Source: Gammaproteobacteria bacterium (GTDB lineage Bacteria; Pseudomonadota; Gammaproteobacteria; JACCXJ01). Taken from it: a DNA stretch of 32,088 bases. Of the stretch, positions 23,801 through 31,863 are shown one piece after another; the stretch's first letter is position 1; each line of letters begins with the position of its first letter. The stretch lies in the NCBI GenBank assembly GCA_013697045.1, contig JACCXJ010000081.1, positions 1-32,088 on the forward strand. The letters run 5' to 3'. Position numbers and translations under genes: made by a program. The notes beneath the pieces are model-generated. The model saw only the letters and a program-made list of their open reading frames with translations. It did not search any database and was not told the DNA's origin.

Positions 23801-24280
23801 TTACTCCTCTAACAATTCTTCAGGCGTACAGATGATGACCGGTTCATGACCTTTGGCGCGGCAGACGTGCTCGATTTTATCCCTCATCCTGGCATTGGCG
23901 ATATGCTTGCAGTTCCAGGTGATCAGGTAATCAAGGCCGTTGACGACGGCTACCGCAATATGGATGGCATCTTCCGCTGCCTTTCTGGGCAGGGCACCTT
24001 TGCTGACCAAGTCTTCGGCTAGCGCCAGCGCGTCTTCCGTGACCTCCAGCATTTCCACTTCCCCCAAAGCTCTCAGGCGCCGCCGCACCTTATCGTCGTC
24101 TCCCGCCTGCGCTTCCCTGAGCACAAGCTGCGAAGCGTATAGCTTAAACAATCGACGTTTGGTTCTCCACCATTCATCCGTGACTTGTTGATGGGCGGCG
24201 ACGATCACATCTCGGCTTGGCCAAGCGGTCAGGTAACTGACCACGGTCGTTTCAACGTAAACCTTTGGTTTCACAATCAA
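23801..24280 (-). CDS. PIN-domain toxin, VapC-like
   Basis: A 159-residue PIN-fold protein, presumed to be a ribonuclease. It opens MIVKPKVYVETTVVSYLTAW, where many PIN proteins have Asp in place of this Glu; the family with Y.ETT..SYL is a distinct PIN branch. Further landmarks are SRDVIVAAHQQVTDEWW, KAAEDAIHIAVAVVNGLDYL (acidic residue plus His) and LITWNCKHIANA. The partner gene follows after 4 bases. Unlike the vapBC pair at the left of the window, there is no AbrB-type antitoxin upstream. Confidence 0.82.
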   Translation of the reverse strand: MIVKPKVYVETTVVSYLTAWPSRDVIVAAHQQVTDEWWRTKRRLFKLYASQLVLREAQAGDDDKVRRRLRALGEVEMLEVTEDALALAEDLVSKGALPRKAAEDAIHIAVAVVNGLDYLITWNCKHIANARMRDKIEHVCRAKGHEPVIICTPEELLEE

Positions 24281-24467
24281 GCATCACGATACAGGAAAGC
24301 CGTTGATAATACTCCGCCTTCCCGAGCCCAGCCCAACGACCTTCCGTATCCGAGCGGACGGGTTAAAGGAGGGTAAAGAGGCCAGGCTCGGGTTTTGTCA
24401 CTAACATCCCCTCCATGCCTTGCAGCCAGCGTATCCGTTAGTGCCATTGCAGTCTGACCTATTCCCA

Positions 24468-24542
24468 CTACTCCTCGTACCAGTTCTGTGCCTCTGCCAC
24501 GTCAAGTTCAGCAGCCCGACGGACATAAACGGTGAAGCTCAA
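24468..24542 (-). pseudogene. Truncated RelE/ParE-type toxin start
   Basis: A TTG overlapping the stop of the antitoxin gene opens LSFTVYVRRAAELDVAEAQN then WYEE, closed by TAG at 24470-24468. RelE/ParE toxins paired with this antitoxin family start in this way (a beta strand, then A..DL..A..WYE), but run to about 95 residues. The bases after the stop do not continue the fold in any frame. The toxin is therefore lost after 24 codons, leaving the antitoxin as an orphan. Confidence 0.55.
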
Positions 24543-24760
24543 GGCAATCGTTGCCGAAGACGCGCCTGTACCTCAGGCCAGGGGCTGTGGTCTTCGGGTT
24601 TTTGTTCCATATCCGCCAAACGGGCGTCCAACAAGGCCTTTTCCTCTTCTGATACAGGAACTTCGCTAGAAGACAGGGTTTCCCAAACAGCCCTGATCAG
24701 TTCAATACGGTCAGCGACGCTGAGCGCTTTTACCTGTGACATGAGAGTGGCGTCAATCAT
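24539..24760 (-). CDS. Addiction-module antitoxin (RelB-like), orphan
   Basis: A 73-residue protein, MIDATLMSQVKALSVADRIE, then LIRAVWETLSSSEVPVSEEE and LLDARLADMEQKPEDHSPWP. The SVADRIELI..VWE.L opening and the DARL....P....PW.EV end are typical of the addiction-module protein family (PF09720-type) that neutralises RelE/ParE toxins. A TATACT box stands just upstream. ATG at 24742 is an alternative start. Its toxin gene overlaps the stop codon but is cut off after 24 codons, so the antitoxin now has no intact local partner. Confidence 0.75.
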   Translation of the reverse strand: MIDATLMSQVKALSVADRIELIRAVWETLSSSEVPVSEEEKALLDARLADMEQKPEDHSPWPEVQARLRQRLP

Positions 24761-24933
24761 GAGAAGAGTATAGCTCAGGTGCCCCTTGGCGGCCAACGGC
24801 CAAGCTCAATCGCGGCCTTGACGCTTGACGGCGCTTGCCTGAACCATAATCCTGCTTCCATTTCAGCCGCGCCCACACCGCGACTGCAGAAACGGCCACG
24901 GCAACGAGTCGCGCGTCTGGCGCATGGAGAGGG

Positions 24934-27900
24934 TCAATCCTTCTCGCGATTCTTGGCTTCCTTCTCGGCCCGGAGTTTCTCGATGGCAGTGGCCACCTCA
25001 TCCTCCCAAGGGAGCTTTTCGTCCTTGGCCGGGTCGTAGGGCGGCAGCTTGGGGATCTCCGCGCCGAGCTTCTCCAGCAGGGCGCGGGCTTTGTTCAGTT
25101 CGTAACGGTGGACGTAAGGCTCGCCATCGGCCCAGGCCCACTTGTAGGCAGCGAGGGCGTGCTTCTTCGCCTGCTCGCGGTCGCCGATGACATGCCACAG
25201 TTCCGCGAGGGCGAGGTGGGCGGGCTGCCTGGCTTTGGCGAGTTGCTCGACGTCGCGGCGTGGATCTGGGAGCTGCTGGAGGTGGAACTTGGCGATGGCG
25301 AGCGAGGTCTCCGCTACCGCGTCCGACATCCCGCTCGCACGGGCCATGCTCACGGCCTCGTGGAGGCTGTGAGCGGCCAGCGCCCACTGGCCTTGCTCCA
25401 GCCGCCACAGTCCGCGCAGACGGTGGAGGGAGCGGATGATCGGCCGGTTCTTGCCTACTGTGGCCAGTTGCTCGGCATGGACAAGATGCTCTTCTCGCAA
25501 ATCCCCCTTGCGGAATTCGAAATTGGCGTAGTTATACTCCGCATCCCCGGGACGATAGATGGAGCGAGACCAATCGCGGCCCATGGGGTCGAGTAACTGC
25601 CACATGGCTTCGGCATCCGCCCATTGGCCCCTATTGGCAAGTTGCCGAAATCGGTCCATCCGGGCCCGGAAAAGAGGTCCTATGGCGTCATCCGGAACAA
25701 GGTCGAGGGCTAAGAGGAGGCAGCGTTCATCTTTTGCAAGCCGGTTCTGAGCGAAGAGCGTGAGGGACATGTTCATCAGGCCGACTCTCGCGCCCGCCCA
25801 TTGCTCCCGACCCAGATCGATCAGGAGGGCGCCACCGTAGGCGGCGAGGGCTTCTTTCGGCTCGTCAGTGTGACGCAAAGCTCCTCCGGCCTCGCTTAGC
25901 AGAAATGCGCGGGACCCGCGGGACCCTTCATCCACATCACTAGGGAGAGTGCCCCAGCCCTGGAGGAAGAAAGGCCGCAGCAGAGACAGAACCTCCGCGC
26001 GGGCCTCCAGATTGAAAAAGAGGGCATGGGAAAAAGCGCGGTAGCCGTGACAAGCCTGCTGGAAGCGGCCCATCTTAAGCAGAGTGCGGACGATATGGAG
26101 GCCGTCGCGGAGGTCTTCGAGGGTCTCGGCCTCGTTGTAGGGACTGTGAGCGCGCTCTGAGAAATGATCCACCACGCGTTGGCCGTAGCGGTCTCTCTCT
26201 TCCGGTCGCAGTCCCCCGGAGGCGACCCCGCGGACAACGGGGTGGAGGTCGTGGCGTTTGGACTGATGATCGTATTGCAGCAGGCCCCGGCGCTCCAGAT
26301 CACGGACGGTGTTTGCCAGTTCCCGCGGGGCAGCGAGGAATTCCTGCGATTGGCGGCGGGCCTTGACGGCTTGTTCGTATTCCTTTCGGCGCTGGAGAGC
26401 GGCTTGATACTCCTGCTGTGCCTGCTTCTTCTCGGCACCGGACATTAGTTTCCACCACCGCAAGCTCTCCGGGCCCTCCACGTCCTCCGGTTCGGGCGGC
26501 AAGTGAGGATTGAGGGCGCTGAGCGTGGGGTAATCCACGGCTTCGGACAAGAGCGCCAATGTCGAGAGGAGTTGACGGCTTGTTTCCGGCAGCGCGTCGA
26601 GGCCGGCTTTGAGGATGTGGTTGCGCTTCTGGACGAGGTCGAGGTTGGCGAGGTTGAGCTGGCCGCCACCGGCGGGGTCGGCAGCCCAGGCATCGAAATT
26701 CCCCTTGTCCGGAAGGTAATCGTTGATGAGACCGGCCAGGACGCCGGTGACGAGGGGATGACAGTCGCAATGGCTCTTGAGGAAGTTCTGAATGGCCTGC
26801 GAGGCGCCATTGACACCGCATGAGATGAGAAGCGCCTCGGCATCCGCGCGACGAAGGCCGGGGAGGGCGACGCGGAGAACGCCGGGAATGGGTTGGCTCG
26901 CCGGATTGAGTAGCACGCGGGGAACCAGCCGCGAGGTGATAAGCAGCTTCGACGGGGCGGCGGCAGCAAGGCTGCGCAGCAAGTCATCGTCCTCGGGGCG
27001 GATGGCGGCGCAGGGATCGCGGTGGGCGATCTGGTCCGTGGGCTGGTTGACCTCCTCGTCGGGAATCTCGGCGGCGTTGATTCGATGGTAGGCGACGAGC
27101 ACGCGCTCGAGGCCATCGAGAATGAACAGCCAGGGGTGGGCTTGAAGCCGACGGAGAAGCAGATCGCCGAGCTCGGGCGTCTTCATTCTTTTAAAGTCAT
27201 CAAACGGCTGACCGGTGACATAGGCGAGGGCACGCCGGCAGAAGTCGGCCATGATGGCGTCCCGCTTGTAGAAGGAATACCAGAAGCGGCCCGCCCAGTC
27301 CCCACGGACCTGGGTGGCGTGCTGGGTCGTCCACTCCCAGGTAAGCATGCTCTTGCCGGAGCCGCCGATGGCGTCGAACAAGAGAACGGGGTGCGGGTCG
27401 GCAGGCACGGCCCAGTCACTCAGAACATCGAGCTGGGCCTCGCGACCTACGAACTTGTGGGACCCGATATAGGGCGGCTCGGCGTAGAAAGCCGGAGGTG
27501 TGGGGATCGGGTCGGGCTCGGCTTTGGTGGGCGCGGGGGACGGCGCTGGGGATGGCGGCGCGAGAAGAGAGGTTTTGGCCTTGTCATCGAGATAGCGGCG
27601 CAGATCAGCGACCGCTTGGATGGCCCTTGCGGTGAATTGCTCCAGACTGTCGAACGTGGCATAGACCCGATGGACCGGCGAATCGCGCGTCATTCGCTTT
27701 GCCCGTTCGCGAAAGGCATTCAGGATCGCTCTCTTGGCCATGTCGGTCTCGACATCCGCCGGTAACACCTGGTGCTTGTCTCCCATGATGAAAAGCAGGA
27801 TGGGGCGCTCGAGCCGTTGGGCCTCATTGAATTCGAGCTCCGTGATAGAGAGCGCGGCGGGATTGCGTTCCGGGCACAAGGGCGTCTGCCCATACTTGTG

Positions 27901-27960
27901 GCTGATGACTCCAACGTAGGCCGCCGCGTCCCGCACCATCTGCAGGGAGGACTCGATCAC
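24934..27960 (-). CDS. DUF4062-STAND NTPase-TPR protein (NLR-like)
   Basis: A 1008-residue frame. Residues 1-125 are the second part of a TIR-like DUF4062 domain (AAYVGVISHKYGQTP, SITELEFNEAQRLERPILLF). A Pro-rich linker follows (about 132-158), then a STAND ATPase: HKFVGREAQLDVL near 169, Walker A IGGSGKS near 198-204, Walker B LFILDGLE near 278-285, KLLITSRL and the MHD-like DLHPVVRG. The last 400 residues are helical repeats of TPR type. Bacterial STAND proteins of this build act as sensors, the repeats recognising a trigger and the N-terminal domain carrying out the response; anti-phage defence is a likely role. The GTG at 27960 is only where the frame opens: the true N-terminus lies upstream in another frame (27957-28124). 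Neighbouring toxin-antitoxin genes support an island. Confidence 0.82.
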   Translation of the reverse strand: MIESSLQMVRDAAAYVGVISHKYGQTPLCPERNPAALSITELEFNEAQRLERPILLFIMGDKHQVLPADVETDMAKRAILNAFRERAKRMTRDSPVHRVYATFDSLEQFTARAIQAVADLRRYLDDKAKTSLLAPPSPAPSPAPTKAEPDPIPTPPAFYAEPPYIGSHKFVGREAQLDVLSDWAVPADPHPVLLFDAIGGSGKSMLTWEWTTQHATQVRGDWAGRFWYSFYKRDAIMADFCRRALAYVTGQPFDDFKRMKTPELGDLLLRRLQAHPWLFILDGLERVLVAYHRINAAEIPDEEVNQPTDQIAHRDPCAAIRPEDDDLLRSLAAAAPSKLLITSRLVPRVLLNPASQPIPGVLRVALPGLRRADAEALLISCGVNGASQAIQNFLKSHCDCHPLVTGVLAGLINDYLPDKGNFDAWAADPAGGGQLNLANLDLVQKRNHILKAGLDALPETSRQLLSTLALLSEAVDYPTLSALNPHLPPEPEDVEGPESLRWWKLMSGAEKKQAQQEYQAALQRRKEYEQAVKARRQSQEFLAAPRELANTVRDLERRGLLQYDHQSKRHDLHPVVRGVASGGLRPEERDRYGQRVVDHFSERAHSPYNEAETLEDLRDGLHIVRTLLKMGRFQQACHGYRAFSHALFFNLEARAEVLSLLRPFFLQGWGTLPSDVDEGSRGSRAFLLSEAGGALRHTDEPKEALAAYGGALLIDLGREQWAGARVGLMNMSLTLFAQNRLAKDERCLLLALDLVPDDAIGPLFRARMDRFRQLANRGQWADAEAMWQLLDPMGRDWSRSIYRPGDAEYNYANFEFRKGDLREEHLVHAEQLATVGKNRPIIRSLHRLRGLWRLEQGQWALAAHSLHEAVSMARASGMSDAVAETSLAIAKFHLQQLPDPRRDVEQLAKARQPAHLALAELWHVIGDREQAKKHALAAYKWAWADGEPYVHRYELNKARALLEKLGAEIPKLPPYDPAKDEKLPWEDEVATAIEKLRAEKEAKNREKD

Positions 27961-28124
27961 ATCGACATCCGGTTTGCCGAGTCGTTTTCCATTGCGACAT
28001 CGGTAAGCCCTTGGCCTTTGATGGCTTTGATCAGCGCCGCCCGGTGTTGCTCCAGGTCCGTAAAGGTGCTGGAGACCATGACGCCGAGGTATTGGCGCGG
28101 AGCAGGATGTTTGTCCTTCGGCAT
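27957..28124 (-). pseudogene. Out-of-frame N-terminus of the DUF4062-STAND protein
   Basis: An ATG at 28124 encodes MPKDKHPAPRQYLGVMVSST, then FTDLEQHRAALIKAIKGQGL and VAMENDSA, the canonical start of DUF4062 (a V.VSSTF.DL..HR segment followed by a ME strand). It ends at TGA 27959-27957. Adding one base in the AAACC run near 27969-27976 turns the tail into SAKPDVDVIESS and joins the main frame. The intact protein would have about 1060 residues. Either the gene is inactivated or a base was missed in sequencing. Confidence 0.75.
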
Positions 28125-28297
28125 AGCGGTTCTATGTAAGAAAGGGCCCCAATGGACGTGCAGGAATCGCGAAACGCCGCAGCAATGCGCTCAGACCGCT
28201 CGGTTCGTAAACAACTCGAACAGGGGATGAGGTCTGCCAAGGCTTTATCGGTTGCCGTTAAAGGCGAGGCCGGCCGCATGTTCGGGGGCGGATATGG

Positions 28298-29239
28298 CTA
28301 CGCGCCATCCGTCGGGGTACGCCCCGGACGCCCGGGGCCGGGCTTCGCGTCGCTCGGGCCGCGCATACGGCCGGCCCTTGGGTGGGTCGCGTCGTAGACC
28401 TTGGCCAGGTGCTGGAAGTCGAGGTGGGTGTAGACCTGGGTGGTGGTGATGTCGGCGTGGCCCAGAAGCTCCTGGACGGCGCGCAGATCGCCCGAGGACT
28501 CGAGGAGATGGCTCGCGAAGGAATGCCGGAGCATATGGGGATGGACGCGCTGGTCGAGTCCCTGACGGATCCCCCATTCGTACAGGCGTTTCTGCACCGC
28601 GCGAACCGAGAGCCGCTGGCCGCGCCGACCGACGAAGACCGCGCGTTCCTCGGGGCGGGTGTGCTGCGCACGCACCGGGAGCCAGGACCGCATCCTTTCG
28701 ATGGCATAGCGTCCCACCGGGACGATGCGTCGCTTCTGGCCCTTGCCGGTCACCCGCACCTCGCGCTCGACCAGGTCGAGGTCGGCGAGGTCGAGCCCTA
28801 CGGCCTCCGAGACCCGCAGGCCCGAGGAGTAGATGAGCTCCAGGAGGGCGCGGTCGCGGATGGCCAGGGGATCGGTCCCCGGGATGGCCATGAGACGTGC
28901 CGACTGGTCCACGTCCAAGACCTCCGGGAGCCGCTTCTGGCCCTTGGGTGCTCGCAGCCCCTGTGCCGGGTTCCGGCTCACCCGGCCCGCGCGCTCGAGA
29001 TGTCGATAGAAGGCGCGGATCGCGGACAGGCGGCGTTGCAGGCTGCGGCCGCCGAGCCCGCGGCGGTGGCAGGCGGCGATGAACCCGGAGAGGTGCCCGG
29101 CGTCGATCTCCGCCCAGTCACACAACCCGACCTCCGTGGCATGGCTGGCGAGTGCCAGGAGATCGCGGCGATAGGCCGAGAGGGTATGCGGGGAGCGCTG
29201 GCCGATCCCGGCGAGGAAACGCGTGATGTCGTCCTTCAT
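28298..29239 (-). CDS. xerC: Tyrosine recombinase XerC
   Basis: With XerD, resolves chromosome dimers at dif. The 313-residue protein has the SAM-like N-terminal DNA-binding domain (to about 110) and the catalytic domain with the expected residues: Arg in SSGLRVSEAVGL, Lys in VTGKGQKRRIVPVG, HxxR in HPHMLRHSFASHLLE, His in LLGHADITTTQ, and the Tyr nucleophile in QVYTHLDF. It is the third gene of dapF-DUF484-xerC; its ATG overlaps the DUF484 stop (ATGA). The C-terminal tail after the Tyr is longer and more Pro/Gly-rich than usual. Part of the gene is copied at 23487-23565. Confidence 0.94.
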   Translation of the reverse strand: MKDDITRFLAGIGQRSPHTLSAYRRDLLALASHATEVGLCDWAEIDAGHLSGFIAACHRRGLGGRSLQRRLSAIRAFYRHLERAGRVSRNPAQGLRAPKGQKRLPEVLDVDQSARLMAIPGTDPLAIRDRALLELIYSSGLRVSEAVGLDLADLDLVEREVRVTGKGQKRRIVPVGRYAIERMRSWLPVRAQHTRPEERAVFVGRRGQRLSVRAVQKRLYEWGIRQGLDQRVHPHMLRHSFASHLLESSGDLRAVQELLGHADITTTQVYTHLDFQHLAKVYDATHPRAGRMRGPSDAKPGPGRPGRTPTDGA

Positions 29240-29976
29240 GGCACGACCCGCTTACGGGGCCGCGGGCGGGGGCCTGGCAGGTAGGGGTCCAGGAGGGCGC
29301 TCGTCACCTCGCCGAGCTGGGCCAGGAACTCGACCCCGAGACCCGCCGGGTAGCGGTCCGGATCACGGCTGCCGGCCCCGAGCACCCCCGTCCAATGGCG
29401 GCAGCCGAGTGGCACCAGGGCCGCCGAGCGCACCTCGCGGGCCTCTGCACCGAACAAGGCCACCCCTTGCGCCGCTTCCGGCGTGCCGCATACCGGCTGT
29501 CCGGCGCTCAAGAGCTCGACGAACGCCGCGCGCTCGGGGCCTTCCTCACCCACGAATGACCGGATCGCCTCCCCGGACCCCAGCGTGGGTCGTGCGAACA
29601 CCAATAACCCGCTGATCTCGGCCCGACCCTCGTCGGCGAGGCCCTCCCGTAGTGCGGTGAGGAACGACTTCAAGCCCCGGACGCGCAGTAGCCTCAAGGT
29701 CAACCGATGAAGACGGCTCTTGAGGTCTTCGTTGTCACGGGCGATCTGGAGCAGCTCGCGGTACCCTTGGTCGAGAAAACGCTGCTGCTCGCGCAAGACC
29801 TCCACCTGGCGCTCGATGAGCGACACGGTGCCACCGGCGAGGTGCGGGACCCTCATCTCGGCGAGCAAGGCCGGGTGCCGCGTCAAAAACTCCGGGTGCT
29901 CGCGCAGGAAACTGACCACCTGAGGCTCGGTGGGCAGGGGATCGTCCAAGGGCAGCGGGAGGTCGCGATCGTTCAC
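29236..29976 (-). CDS. DUF484 family protein (GAF-like)
   Basis: A 246-residue protein of the DUF484 family, always found between dapF and xerC in gammaproteobacteria. It has VVSFLREHPEFLTRHPALLA near the start, a coiled-coil stretch (LIERQVEVLREQQRFLDQGY) and a GAF-like C-terminal domain with AALVPLGCRHWTGVLGAGS near 190-210 and QLGEVTSALLDPYL near the end. Function is unknown. The GTG at 29976 is chosen because it overlaps the dapF stop by 4 bases (GTGA) and starts exactly at the family's N-terminus; the frame stays open further upstream only as a shadow of dapF. Confidence 0.88.
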   Translation of the reverse strand: MNDRDLPLPLDDPLPTEPQVVSFLREHPEFLTRHPALLAEMRVPHLAGGTVSLIERQVEVLREQQRFLDQGYRELLQIARDNEDLKSRLHRLTLRLLRVRGLKSFLTALREGLADEGRAEISGLLVFARPTLGSGEAIRSFVGEEGPERAAFVELLSAGQPVCGTPEAAQGVALFGAEAREVRSAALVPLGCRHWTGVLGAGSRDPDRYPAGLGVEFLAQLGEVTSALLDPYLPGPRPRPRKRVVP

Positions 29977-30803
29977 AGCTCGATGCGCCCCTCGAAGGCG
30001 TGCGTGGCTGGCCCGGTCATGTAGACCGGCTGGCCTTGGCCCCCCCACTCGATCCACAGATGGCCGCCCGGAAGGGCCACATCCACCGCCGGCCCCAAGA
30101 GCCCCTGGCGCCGGCCGGCCACCACCGCGGCGCACGCGCCGGTCCCGCACGCCGGGGTCTCGCCCACCCCGCGCTCGAAGACCCGCAGATGAATATGCTC
30201 GGCATCCAGCACCTCCATGAAACCCACGTTGGCCCCCTGAGGGAAGAGCGCATGGGTGGCGATGGCGGCCCCGAGCTCCGCGACCGGCGCGATGGCGACC
30301 GCGTCTACCCTGAGTACCACGTGCGGGTTGCCGAGCGATAGGGCGGCGACCCGCACGCTGCCGGTCCCGAGCGGGACCTCGTAGAGCTCGGCCGGGGCCG
30401 ACGCGAGCATCGGGATCTCGCCGGGCATGAAGCGCGGCGGACCCATGTCCACCCGCACCGATCCGTCCTCCCGGCAATCCAAGCGGATGAGCCCCGCGAG
30501 GGCCTCGATGACGATGGCGTCGTGCGGGGCGCGCCCGCGGTCCTTGAGGTAACGCGCCACGCAGCGCGCGCCGTTGCCGCAGTGTCCGACCTCCCCGCCG
30601 TCGGCATTGAAGACCCGATAGCGGGCCGCGACGCCGTCACGTTGCGCGGGCTCGAGCAAGAGCACCTGATCGCAGCCGACGCCGAGCCGCCGATCGGCCA
30701 ACCGGCGCACCTTTGCGGCGTCGATATCGATGGCATGGGTCAAACCATCCAGCAACACGAAGTCGTTGCCGAGGCCATGCATCTTGGTGAAGGCGACCTG
30801 CAT
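29973..30803 (-). CDS. dapF: Diaminopimelate epimerase
   Basis: Converts LL- to meso-diaminopimelate for lysine and peptidoglycan synthesis. The 276-residue protein starts MQVAFTKMHGLGNDFVLLDG and has both catalytic cysteines in their motifs: NADGGEVGHCGNGARCVARY in the first half and ETPACGTGACAAVVAGRR in the second. Normal length and intact. First gene of the dapF-DUF484-xerC operon, with stop-start overlaps at both junctions. Divergent from cnoX across a tandem-repeat region. Confidence 0.96.
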   Translation of the reverse strand: MQVAFTKMHGLGNDFVLLDGLTHAIDIDAAKVRRLADRRLGVGCDQVLLLEPAQRDGVAARYRVFNADGGEVGHCGNGARCVARYLKDRGRAPHDAIVIEALAGLIRLDCREDGSVRVDMGPPRFMPGEIPMLASAPAELYEVPLGTGSVRVAALSLGNPHVVLRVDAVAIAPVAELGAAIATHALFPQGANVGFMEVLDAEHIHLRVFERGVGETPACGTGACAAVVAGRRQGLLGPAVDVALPGGHLWIEWGGQGQPVYMTGPATHAFEGRIEL

Positions 30804-30866
30804 GCCCGCTAGGGTATCCGATCATCATTGAAATGCGAGCGGCCGGTTCCCGTCGACGACCCGCTA

Positions 30867-30964
30867 CGGTTCGAGCCCCGCGGCCGGATCGAGCCCCGCG
30901 GTTGGATCGAGCCCCTCGGTCGGATCGAGCCCCGAGGTGGATCGAGCCCGAGGTGGATCGAGGT
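30867..30964. repeat. Tandem repeat of 18-bp units between dapF and cnoX
   Basis: Four 18-base units of the type CGGATCGAGCCCCGCGGT run from 30867 to 30938, followed by a 16-base unit and a partial unit to 30964. The units differ at a few positions each. They fill the shared upstream region of the divergent genes and end directly before a TACAAT hexamer (30966-30971) that could be the cnoX -10 box. Confidence 0.85.
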
Positions 30965-31003
30965 TTACAATAGGCCGGTCAGTCGGTGCCATTGAGGAGG
31001 CGT

Positions 31004-31861
31004 ATGTCGGAACCCATCGGTGAGGTCAACGAGGCGGACTTTTCAGCCCGCGTCATCGAGCGCTCGCGTGAGCTGCCGGTCATGGTGGATTTCTGGGCGC
31101 CGTGGTGTGCCCCGTGCCGCATGCTCACCCCGATCTTGGCCAAGATCGCCGGAGACTACGCGGGCCGGCTGGAGCTCGTCGGCGTCAACATCGATGAAAA
31201 CCCGGATCTGGCCAGGACCTATCGAGTCCAGAGCATCCCCCTGGTCCAGCTCTATCGCGACGGCGCGGTCGTCGAGGAGTTCCTGGGGGCGCAACCGGAG
31301 GGGGTGATCCGCGCCCTCCTGGAGCGGCACATCGAGCGCGCCTCCGATCGCGCGCGAGAGGCTGCGCGAGCAGCACTGGCGCGCGGGGACGCCAGGCAGG
31401 CCGAGGCCCTGCTGCGCGAGGCCCTGGCCGACGATCCCGACAACGAACGGCTGGTGCCGGACCTCGCGGGTTTGCTCATCGAGACCGGACGCTACGACGA
31501 GGCCGACGAGGTCCTCGCTGGGCTTCCGGCCCGACGCGCCCTGGACGAGGACATCGCAGCACTTCGGGCCCGCATCACGTACGGGCGGCTCGCGGCCCAG
31601 GCACCGCCCGAAGAACGGCTGCGCCGAGCCATCGCCGCGGACCCTGACGACTGCGAGGCCCGCTATCGATTGGCCGCGCGCCTGATCATCGAGCATTCCT
31701 TCGAGGCCGCCCTGGAACAGCTACTGGAGATCGTGCGGCGCGACCGTGCCTATGGAGACGATGCGGCCCGCAAGGCCGTGCTCGAGGTCTTCGCGCTCAT
31801 GGGCGGGGAGGGGCCCGTCGTCAAACGCTACCGGACGTTGCTTTCCTCGCTGCTCTACTGA
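31004..31861 (+). CDS. cnoX: Thioredoxin-TPR co-chaperone CnoX (YbbN)
   Basis: A 285-residue protein: thioredoxin fold (about 1-110) with an intact active site, VMVDFWAPWCAPCRMLTPIL, and the cis-Pro loop QSIPLVQLYRDG, followed by TPR-like repeats (ARAALARGDARQAEALLREA, ETGRYDEADEVLAGL and more). CnoX holds unfolding proteins and protects them from oxidation, handing them to GroEL/ES or DnaK. The E. coli protein lacks the first redox Cys; here the CAPC pair is complete, so it may also be a working thiol oxidoreductase. The ATG follows GAGGAGG; an upstream in-frame start at 30986 is not supported. Confidence 0.9.
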   Translation: MSEPIGEVNEADFSARVIERSRELPVMVDFWAPWCAPCRMLTPILAKIAGDYAGRLELVGVNIDENPDLARTYRVQSIPLVQLYRDGAVVEEFLGAQPEGVIRALLERHIERASDRAREAARAALARGDARQAEALLREALADDPDNERLVPDLAGLLIETGRYDEADEVLAGLPARRALDEDIAALRARITYGRLAAQAPPEERLRRAIAADPDDCEARYRLAARLIIEHSFEAALEQLLEIVRRDRAYGDDAARKAVLEVFALMGGEGPVVKRYRTLLSSLLY

Positions 31862-31863
31862 GA

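Noticed and set aside
30867-30964. CRISPR array
   Set aside because: The 18-bp units are directly adjacent with no spacers, and no cas genes are near; it is a simple tandem repeat.
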